DNA of 28,637 nucleotides, taken from positions 691,259-719,895 of the forward strand of contig BMAT01001966.1 of assembly GCA_019649035.1 (NCBI GenBank). Reading direction: 5' to 3'. The notes beneath the pieces are model-generated. The model saw only the letters and a program-made list of their open reading frames with translations. It searched no databases and was not told where the DNA came from. This DNA is from Elysia marginata. Lineage: Eukaryota > Mollusca > Gastropoda > Plakobranchidae. Shown here piece after piece: positions 1 through 10,800 of this stretch (the first letter of the stretch is position 1; every line of letters starts with the position of its first letter). The translations under genes were made by a program, and so were the position numbers.

Positions 1-950
1 TTGCTTGTTAGTATGATGTTACTGTTGATGTTCAGAGTCGTTCTTGGTATTGAATGTACATCTTTGCCAAGTATAATGATTTCAGTTTTATCATCATTGA
101 GTTTGAGTTTGTTGGTCATCATCCACTCTTTTACACTCTCAATACAGATTGATGTTTTTTAGAGAGGCAATGGTAAGTTATGTATCGCGTTAGTACAATA
201 CATTTGCATATTATCAGCATAAAGGTGAAATAACCAACCATGCAATTTGATGATAGATGACAATGGAGACATATACAGAGTAGAGAGAATTGCCCTTAGC
301 ACAGACCCCTGAGGAACTCCGAAAACAAGAGATAGTTTTCATGAAGTGTGGTCACCAATAGAGACCGACTGTGTTCTATTCGATAAATGATTCAAAATAC
401 CGCAGCACGGTGCCTGATAAACCAAACGTTCGATTTAAGTGTGTGAGAAGAATGGTATGATCGCGAAAAGATCAAGTAAGGTCATAACACATATTTCTTT
501 TTCGGTTTGTGGATTCCAAAACATCGGATGTTACTTTTAACAGTGCTGTTTCCTCACTGTGGAATGCCTTGTGTATGTGCATCAATTGGAAAACTTCATT
601 TAAGTTGTTTTGTGTTCAGATGCTCAAGAAGCTGTTTTAGAACAAATTTTTATAAAAAAAGTTTTTTAGGGCGTTGTCATCAAGCCCTGATTTTTTCAGC
701 ATAGGTTTTACAATGGTGTGTTTATAGCATTCCGGCACGGTGCCAGTCGGAAGTGATTGGTGAATTACATTTGCGATAAATGGGGCTTAAGTTTTTAGGC
801 CCTGAAACATAAGAGATGTGGGAATTGGATCCAGAGCGCATGTTATAGTTGATGAATTTTTCAACAAATTTAAAATCTGTTGTTTTTCACATCCTACCTC
901 TTTTTGTTCTACAAGTCCTATTGTGTGTCGATAACAATAACATTGTAATT
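1..950 (-). pseudogene. Decayed non-LTR retrotransposon reverse transcriptase (CR1/L2/Jockey type), antisense
   Basis: The minus strand reads, from about 900 down to 1, a chain of typical non-LTR reverse transcriptase words: [90 protein letters not shown] and NKLKLNDDKTEI. A region after LKN is degraded, several in-frame stops are present, and there is a frameshift just before GVPQG. The catalytic YADD is YADN. The element is dead, runs off the window's left end, and lies in the intron upstream of exon 1. No endonuclease domain is visible. Confidence 0.9.
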
Positions 951-1564
951 TTTGTCTTTACTATTCTCTTACTATAAAAAAGTAATTTATAGTACCATTA
1001 GTTACCACAATGTGGCACAGGAAAATGACAAATTTTTATGAAAATGGCTGTAGCCAAAGCAGTACAAACTGGATAAAACCAATGCAGTTGTTAAAAAGGC
1101 ATTTGCAAAGAAATACAAGAAGAAGAAAAGAGAATTGTTTGCCAGCTGTGTTTTTATGTATCTTTTTTACAATTTGTGTGTGTGTGTTTTTATTTCAATT
1201 TACTTTGCAAAACATAAGGTTTTGCTATCAGTCCAAAGACATTGCCAAATTTAAAGACATAGTATACAGCTGTGCTTCTAATTGATGAATAATAATAGAA
1301 AAAAAGGTCATTATGGTTTGATTGTGCAGATTCATTCCTATTAGAATGTTTAAAAGTTGACGAGTATAACTCTACTTAGCTTAGGGGTATGTAAGATCTA
1401 GACATTGAACTGGATCATTGCTAAAGATAACTTCAACCCTGAGCTCTCAGGCTGCTATGTTGGGCCTGGATATTGCAAATTGATTGTTCAATTAATTTCT
1501 TGTCCATAAAAATGTTTTAAATTTTTGTTCTATAATTACCCTCAATGATGTCTATCTTTTTCAG
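951..1564. other. Intron sequence before exon 1, nothing recognised
   Basis: AT-rich sequence between the retrotransposon relic and the exon at 1565, with a short TG run near 1177-1190. The open frame at 1010-1285 has no similarity that I recognise. Confidence 0.6.
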
Positions 1565-1835
1565 CTGGGAAGATGCTATTCTCCTGATGGCAGATGTGAA
1601 CTTTTTCCAGCAGCTTATTTTCTACAACAAAGATGAGATCCCAGAGGACAAATTCAAAGCTCTCAAGACATTTATCTCATCTCCAAAGTTTGAGCCAAAC
1701 TGTGTGAAATCAACAAGTTATGCTGCTGCATCCATCTGTAGTTGGGTGCATGCTGTCTATTTATACAGTAGCATCCACCGTAAGATGCAACCACACATAA
1801 AAAATTTGCTGGATGCTGAGAATAAGTTCACCAAG
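1565..1835 (+). CDS. DNHD1: Exon 1 in window: microtubule-binding domain and start of stalk return helix
   Basis: Follows the acceptor ttttcag; its first base c completes a codon begun upstream. Encodes residues 1-90, from WEDAILL to ENKFTK. The pattern W..A..L.D..F...L..Y.KD.I....., then a C.WV.A motif, is that of the dynein MTBD second half. It ends in phase 0 at the donor gtaagc. The upstream exons are not in the window. Intron 1 (1836-2350) is plain AT-rich sequence with nothing recognisable. Confidence 0.93.
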
Positions 1836-4800
1836 GTAAGCGGAAACATATCAGGGGTAGGAAAGTTTTGTTTTTTTTTCAAAAGAGGGGAAGGTAACTA
1901 AGTAAACATGGAAGTGACTGAGCAGGGTCAAAAATACTTAAAGAAACAATTGTTGAAAATGTTAAGAATTATTTTTTTTACCAGGTGGACAATTATCATT
2001 TTATTGAATCATCACAAAAAGATCAACTGGAAATGTAAGATGAAATGGATTTGCATAAAAAGCAATGCAAATTTAGAGTAACGCAAATAAACAATAAAGA
2101 GAGAGGGTCCATCAAGTGGGTGCAAAGCTACAGTTGAATCATTTTAGTTAGTTTGTGCGGCTGTTTAAAATCTGACGGGAATCTTTTTTTAATATGCTGT
2201 ATCTTGTTAAAGCTTACAGTCCATAGCAGTTAATACCTGGTTTTGAAAAGGAACAAAATACCAGATACTGCTGCCTATGTGTTTTATATTAGCTTCAATT
2301 TACTGCTTCTATTGCCATTTGATAGTGATCATGAAAATTTGACTTAACAGGCCCAAGCTCAGCTGGGTCAGCTAAGGGTGGATGCTCATGGTATCAAGAC
2401 AAACCTTGAGTACTACATCACCCAACATAAGGAGTCAATGAGGGTTGCCAAGGCTATAGAGAAACAAGTACAGGTAAGATAATGTTCAAGCTACACCTGT
2501 GTGTATCTATCTATATATATATACATATAAATTAAATGCATTAGATATATATATATATAAATTAAATGCATTAGTCAATGAAAAATTTAGTGAATTTTAG
2601 AGTAACAATTATATTTCTTTTCTGCGAAGTAAAATGAAATTTGTAAAAAGAATAACTTTTAATAGGGGAGATAGTCTCTCTAGTTTTGACTTAAAACTCT
2701 AATCAGTAACAGTGTAAATCAATTTATTTCTTTATCAGCACTAAACTAAGACTCCTTTTTCAGTCATCCTACTATTTCCTAATTTAAAGTTTAATGTTTT
2801 CCAGGCAATTGAGCGTAAGATTGCCCGAGCTAACAACTTGATGGAAAACATGTCCATGCAACATTTTCTGTGGCGCTCAGAACTAAAAAAGACACGCCGC
2901 CAGATGGCATCTGCACCAGGAGATGCCCTCATTGTTGCGGCATGCATCGTTTACCATGGTCCACTTGATGACAAGGCACGTCTTGACCTTATGCATGACT
3001 GGGTTGACCGCCTCAAGCAAAATGCTGTAGATTTCCAGTCATACATGGACAGGGAGCCTTACTCTGTCACTGCTCGCCTTGAATTGCTCATGGACGTCAA
3101 TCATGGTCAAGGTCAGGGTCAAGGTCAGGGGGCATTGGGTCAAATCCTTGGCTTACCTCAGGGTCGACACGGCAGCGCTAGTGTAAGTGAGGCCGCCTCA
3201 GGTTCGCATGGAGCAGAGACTTATCAGAGTGAGATGAGCTCAAACCTTCCTGTTCACCCTCAGGTGAGAGCTGTTTTGATGGTCAGAAAGAAAAAAAAAT
3301 TAATATTTTTTGGTTCATCTTTCATTTGATTTTGTTGAATTCTTTTCCATTTCTAATAACTGTTTTTCTTTTAATTGGCTATGATGCCGTCTTTTGTTAG
3401 ATTTTGTTTTGCATTCCAAAAATGAAGCTTTAGGTTTTTGGTTAAAAACACACTATTAGCAATACTTTTTAATTGTGTTGATGTCTATTTCAGTTTGGTT
3501 AATTCAACTAAGATACTTAAGTTTCGGTCATTTGGTTTTATTTCCTTTGACTGCTTTTTTTGCTCATATGAACTGTAATTAAAAGAAATTTTCGGGTTGT
3601 TTTTTAAGATATAAGTGACTTTTCCTTATTAGTATATTTCTAGAGTGGTGCTGGTTCATCACTAGCAAAAACTTTGGAGCTTGTATCGTATTCAGAATGA
3701 TGAAGTGTAGGCCTATTACTTTTCAGATATCCCTGTACCTTCTTTTTATGCAGGACTTCTTCCTTATGTCCTGTGATATCCCACAATCAGATTATAGCGG
3801 ATAAATTTAGATTTTAGGCTTGAGGATAACATTTATCAATTTTTTTGACAGGTGAAAACATTCAAGTACATGTCAGCAGTGTATGACAGCAGCAAATACT
3901 ACAAGTCTGAGCTCAAGAAACAAGACACAATGGAAAGTGTGGGGCCAGAAGAAGACTTCATGGATGACGATTCTGATGATGATGATAATACCATCCTCCC
4001 AACACGTCCTAACTTGACCTTACAGGATATATTGTCAGATTTTGATGAGCTCAGTGAGTGGCGCATGCAGAGCCTTCCCACAGATCTTCACTCAGTAAGT
4101 TAACGTTTCAAGCTTCTGTAATAGCAGTAAAACTTTAGCTTTACTTTGGACATGTAAAGAATTGGTGCAGTCTACAGGTTTGTACCTTGAGAATAATGGA
4201 TGGAAATATGTAAGTGCATTATAAGAAGGAACAAGGGGGGGTAGAAAATTTGTTACTTAGTGCTGATTCACAATAAAGATGGTGATGAAAATATTGATCA
4301 GAATTAGGGTGTCAATAAAAGCATAGCCAAGGAGAGAGAAGAGAAGCTGGATAAGGTCCAAAAGAATTTTTAAAGGAATAGTGGTCTGAAAGTAGGAGCT
4401 GACACATTGATTCAATTTTTGTGACAGGTTCAGAATGCCTTGATGATGCGTGTGTGTTGTCACAACAGGAAGCACTGTTGGCCTCTGCTCATTGACCCTG
4501 ACAATCAGGCTGAGATGTGGGTCAGGGCACTTCAGGGTAGCACCAATGTCTTCACTGAAAGAGATGTAGCAGACTTTGTTGTGGAAGACGGTAAAACGAA
4601 TATTCTGCAGCAATGGCATTCTAAGCCTCTATCAGGATTGTATTAACTTTTATGAATGCTTCAATATTTAACACAAAAACTTGTCACTTGCTCTTTTTTA
4701 TATAAACCTATGCTGAAAATTAAAGATGAACTTATTTATGAAACTTCATCTTTATGACTATTTTTCTTATGAAAACGTTGAAGTGCATATTTTAGTGACT

Positions 4801-7800
4801 TCTTCCTTTACTTTCTTTTTTTTTTTGTTTACAAATAAATACTGCAGGAATTTATTTCAATTTTTGTTTTTGTTGTACATTTATAGAAGGTGTTCACAAT
4901 AAATCAAACAGATTGCATATTTACTAATATCAATTCATGAGATATTGATTATGCCTTTTTGAAGATTTATAAATAATTGTTCTCAAGGTATTTGCATTAA
5001 GGGTACCTAAATCATGCAAAAAACATTTTAACTAATTGAATCAGCACACTCTATACCTGCTTTTATTGTCAGTTATTATATAGAGTGCATAATATTTTGT
5101 GCCTTCCCCCAAAAAAAATCAATGAGACATATATAGCAGGCACTGTTTCTCTTAAATCTGCAGCTATCCCTATTGATGAGACCAGTCTTCAAAAGAGCAG
5201 TGAGGAAGATATCCCAGAGCCACCACCTAGCAGAGGTACAGTGCTCACTTTTTCAGATGTCACAGAGTACACGTTTGCTGACTCACAGTCACAGTACACA
5301 TCCACTTCCAGGGCCATGACCAGGTAGAGAACCACCTACTGTCCTCTAATATGTATTTGCCATATCTTTTTGCTATGTGCTTAGATTGTATTTAGCATAT
5401 AAGTTATCATCAGTGATAAGTTGGTTAAAGCTCTCCTTGTCACTTTTTTATATTATATATACTTACTGTTATTGATGTCAAGTAGATTTTTTTTCTTTTG
5501 CATTACTTTAATTAAGGAAGTCTTCACAAAAATGCCTAAAAATTTTTGTCATCTAATATGGACATATGGTCTTAAATACCGATTAAAAGTTCAATTTAAT
5601 TTAAAAAGTTGATTAAAACTATGGATTCATGTTCTAGATGCATGTATCAAATGTTTAATATGTACCATATTAAGTAAGAGTTTTTAAAGCCAACAAGCAG
5701 TCCACTCTGTAGCATACCAGATTTATGTGAGGCTGTTGTGTGTTCAACAAGTGAAAACACTTTACTCTGCATTAAGTATGTTTAAAAAACATGACCTTGT
5801 CTGTTCTCCAAACATCAACCTGTCCCATTATAGCCATGGCTGGCTGTCTCGGCACACTGGTGATAGTGATGAGCTGCGACCTGTGACCTCTGTGACCAAC
5901 AGTTGGGACAGCTTCAACATCAACTATAATACCACAGATGCTGAAGATGTAGAACTTCCAGATTCAAACCTTTGGGTACTGGAGGCTGACAACCCAAACA
6001 TAAACTCTCGTCTCATCAATGCTATTGTGCACGGTATGACAAGTATTGAAAACTGTAATCAATTTGACATAATGGTCCTCATGATACAATGAGCCTAAGA
6101 ATGCTGATATTCATTATTTGACAATTTCATTTAAATGTATATCAAAAGGATTTATGTGTTTATTCTGTAATTGATTTTTGTTCTTAATACTAGTATTGCT
6201 TTGGCAGTTTTATATTTTTTTACATCTTGTTAGACTTTATTTGATAGTTTTAAGGTAATCAGGTGTTCCGAATAATTGAATGCTTTTAAAAGAAATAAAA
6301 TGGCAGTCACTTATCTCTATAAAATACAGTTCTGAGTAAATACCTTCACTTTTGTTCTTCAAACTTTTATCTTGAGATTTGTCAAAGCATCATAAAAACA
6401 CCCCTGCACTCTTCACTAAGTCTACAACATCTGCAAATTTAATTACTTCAGCGGGGTAACAATATCATGATAGTCATATTTACTCAGTACTAAGTACATT
6501 TGGATTATTACTGCTTCTTTTAACATCTTCTTTTCAGGTGTGACTGTCCTTGTAACACACTTAGAAAGGAAACCACTTGATCCATTTTTCCGAGGTCTAT
6601 TGCTGAAACAGTTTTATGTGGACAAGGATGGTAACAAAATTGTCAAAGTGGGAGACATGGCTTTCAATTACCACCCAAATTTCTGCCTCTACCTCTGCTC
6701 AACTGTGCCACTTTTTGTGAAAGGTAACATTATATTCATTTGGAGCCAAGAAAAAATTTAAAAGTAGACCTGTTTCTAAATTAGTTCATAGAAGGCAATG
6801 GCACAAATGAAAGTTTTGTGTCATATACATACAAATTCATAATTAAGCCTAAAGCAAGATGCGTTAACTTTTGAATTAAAAGAATTTTTTTACTGGATGT
6901 TCTAGTTTTTATGATATATATTTGAAATACTTGTAGGCCTACATGTACAAGTAATTTTAGTTTATGCTTCTTTCCCTACTGTTCAAGGTGATGGCCTGTA
7001 CAGCTTCCCTTTGAACCGTTTATGTGTGATCAATATGGCTGTGAGTGATGAGGCCATCATCCACAGACTGATGTTTGAGACAATGAAAGTGGAGAAGAAA
7101 GAATTTGAGGGACAGAGGAGGTCTAACGAGAATGACATCATTCTACATAGACAAAGACTAGCAAGAGAGCATGTAAGTAATCTGTGTGCCTTGTCATATG
7201 TGTCAATTCATTGAGGTAGTAGTTAGTTATTCTCTTTTTATTTTCTTCAAAGAAAACTCTTGATATGCTTTTATGTGTTAGCTTGACATCCTCATCATAC
7301 GGGTGAATCGATTTATCTAGTAATCTAATTTTTTTACTATATGTCTGTCTCTTTATTTTTCTGCATGTCATTCTTCTTATCTTCTTATCTATCTTTTTTA
7401 TCTTTAACCTGTTTGTGACGTATAACGTACGCCGTACGTCCACTTTTTTGTGACAAGATGCCGTCCCCACGTACGCCGTACGTCCTAAAATCATTAATTT
7501 TCAGTGTTAGCCATGACCCACAGGACGTACGTTGTACGTCATTTTATAGAGGGCTCATAAAGAAAGATAGCGCGATGGCTAACCAAAATAGCCTCGTCAT
7601 AGGCATTGACCTACCTTACGTCTCGAAAGGGCTAAGTACCTTTTTTTATGTAACTGGCAAATTAAATTTTTCTAGTTTATTATTTATTTCACTATCTATC
7701 AATTATTGATATCATTAGTTATGTTTCTAGGTTTATAGGCTTCAAGTATCATAATTGTATAATGGTTTTGTTTAATTTGTTAAGCATAATATGGTGTGGC

Positions 7801-10800
7801 ATACGCTACCCAATGCATCCTATGCCAGTTCAATTAAACTGGTGGTCAGCTTCTCCTTTTTGACTATGGATCTGATAATCAAAAAACAGCTAGACTGTTT
7901 CTAGAACTTAATATATACAGTAATGGTTGCATTGATTATTTATGGCATGTCTAACACATTAGATTTGGAACATGTCATTGAAATATGTGTGCCAAATATT
8001 TGTATTACACTTGTGCCGATTAGTTAACTGTAACTTTTGTTTTTTGTCCAATTTAGTAATGCTATTTTTTATATAATCAAAACAAACTTTCATTACGCCA
8101 ATAAAACTGTACATTGAGCCAAATTACAGTTCATGCTCTGAAATTCTTTTTCAATTTTTATTCTGTATTTCATCCTAAAAATTTCCAGGAAATCATCAGA
8201 GAGAAAACCTTAAACTTAGAGGGTCCTCTTTTGGAAGACAAGACTATGCTTGACTCTCTCATTGTCTGCCAGACCAATGTACAGGTTGGTAGCACAATAG
8301 ACCATTTCATTGTAGTGTGCGTCTGGTACATCCTTTTTTTTTACTTTCCATGTAAGAATCAATGTGAACTGCAATGGGAAATCATCTATGTGTGAGTCAC
8401 TGTATTAGGATGAAAGGAACAGGAAGATTAATAGAAAAGCTCCTGCAGTGAAAATGAAAAGGACAAATTTTCTGTGATAAACTTGAAAGAAAATGTGACA
8501 TGTTTTGAATTATAAAGTCAGATAAACTCTGCATTTAAATGTGAAACACCCTACATATATATATATAAAAAAAAATACTCAGCCAGTCACAGTTCATTGT
8601 CATTTCAAAAGAATATTGTTTTGCTTTTTTCTTTGACAATCAAGATAAAGAGATTTCATAGAATGTATATTAGTGAGAGATAAGAGGATAACAAAGAAAT
8701 GGTCAGTAAGAGATAAGAAGAATAAGTAAGAGAAGTATAAATTTAGAAGGAGTAATAGAAAAAAAACAGATGTGAAAAAAACTTAGACTTACTCTATTGA
8801 AAGCAAAAAAAATTACTACGAGTTCACAGAACATCAACCTATTATATTACTTCTGTTTGAAATGTGTTTTTTTTAATGTCTAATTAATGCAAAATCTAAC
8901 TATTAGGATCCTGTTGATTTTAACTCAATTAAGCAGGTACTAGATTAGCATTCTTTAAATTGTCATGTCGATTTTTTTGTATTTTGTCTCAGCGTAACCG
9001 CCAAATTTTGGAAGAAACTCGCTACATGGGTGATCACCTTGAAGGAAAGTTTGCTCACTACACTCCATTCATCAAACACTCGGTGATGTTATACAACATT
9101 CTCAGAAAGATGGCAGTATTGTATCCATGTTATTACTTCCCATTCTACAAGTATGTGGAGATGTTTGCTTCTGTGATCCGCAGCCGTGATCGTGGGAAAG
9201 GAAGTCTAGGTATGTTCAGCTAGAATTCAATACTCTCATTTATATAATTGAAACAAACTCTTTTGGTAGTCAAACTTCCCAAGGATGCATACATGAGTGG
9301 TGGATAATACATTGAATATTTTGCTTTTTGTTTTGTTTTTTGCCGTAATTTTTAGATTTATTATCTAAATCATTAAATATGTTTTTGCTTATCTGAAGAA
9401 TTAGTTGTCAGCAAGCATTCATTTTTACTCAGTATTAAACGATAAAATAGCATCTTTTTAGTAAGAAGAAAAGGTGTTTCGTATCTCTATCTTCTTTTGT
9501 CCTCTGCGAATGGCAGTTTCTTTTCCTTCCTTTAAATCTTTATCTTCTTCTGTTTCTCTATAAATTGCCTATCACTTTTGCTTCTAATCTTCTTGCTTAC
9601 AAGTAGTCTACATGTTTATCAATCTAACATCTTACTCTCTTTTCCTACATAAAGAAAATTAAGTATCCATTCATGGCTCATCAGCTTATGAAAAAGTATA
9701 TCCCTATCCACAGGTGCCCCTCAAGTAAGAGCCCAGGAGTTGTCTGATGCAGTTCTACATGCTGTATTCCGCTATGTGCGGCTGATGATGTTTGAGCAAC
9801 ACTATACACTGCTTTCCCTGCTTGTCTCTCTGGAGCGTATGATGCGTCAGCGGAAAGCTAGCAACAAAGAACTGAGTCTGTTTGTCAATGGCTTCCAGAA
9901 ACATGGCCTAGATGACACAAGTCTGCTGGAACAAAAGCCAGACTGGATGGATGCTGGGGTCAGGCCACATTTATAACATTTTTCATTAATGGTCTAGAGA
10001 CGAACTATGTAGCATTATCACAAAATGGGCCTAACTTGGGAACATTTCAAGATATATACTGAGTTTGAAAGCTCCTGAAAGGTCCTTCAAGGCATTGAGA
10101 AGCTTGATTTGTAATCTTTATGAAACCCCATCTATTACATCTTAAATTAAGACAGAGGATTGGTGAGACCTATACTTAGGAAAATGAAAAAAGATGCTTT
10201 GAAAGATTTCCTGTTACAAAAGATTTAAAGAGAGAATCAACCAATCCCTTACATGCATCTTTTATTTACATTTCAATAACTTCATGGTTGCCTGTGAGAA
10301 TATACATAATTAATTGTCAACATATAAAAAGACAATTTTTTTGCTAAGCTTTGACTCTTAGATAGAAAATATCAGTGTGAGGGGTCCTTACTCACAGATA
10401 AAATACATACACTTGCACGCACACGTACTGCACCACCCGTAGACCAAGACCTTACCCCTCGTCTATTACCGATCTACTCACTCACAGTACTGTACGGTAA
10501 TCCACTTGCACGCACACGTACTGCACCACCCATAGACCAAGACCTTACACTCGTCTTTCACTGATCTACTCACTGTGCGTGACTATACAACAAGGATGAC
10601 ACTCAACATGCAGGCACTAGACACCCGTAACGAACCACAGAAACTCAGGTGCAGGGTTATGGTTTAAAAAGAAGAAAAAGTTTTATTACTGCTTATATTA
10701 CTACACGTTATACGTTTCTTATGCCACAACAACTAATTCATTCACACAACCGTTGTGTACCGAATACAACCCCAGAAACATAAGCAAAAAAAATGCTAAC

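Noticed and set aside
4257-4619. Minus-strand frame of 120 codons
   Set aside because: It is the shadow of exon 5 and flanking intron; the + strand encodes the diagnostic dynein AAA5 word there.
7138-7494. Minus-strand basic frame of 118 codons across intron 9
   Set aside because: Lys/Arg-rich output of T/A-rich sequence, with no recognisable domain; it overlaps the palindrome cluster.
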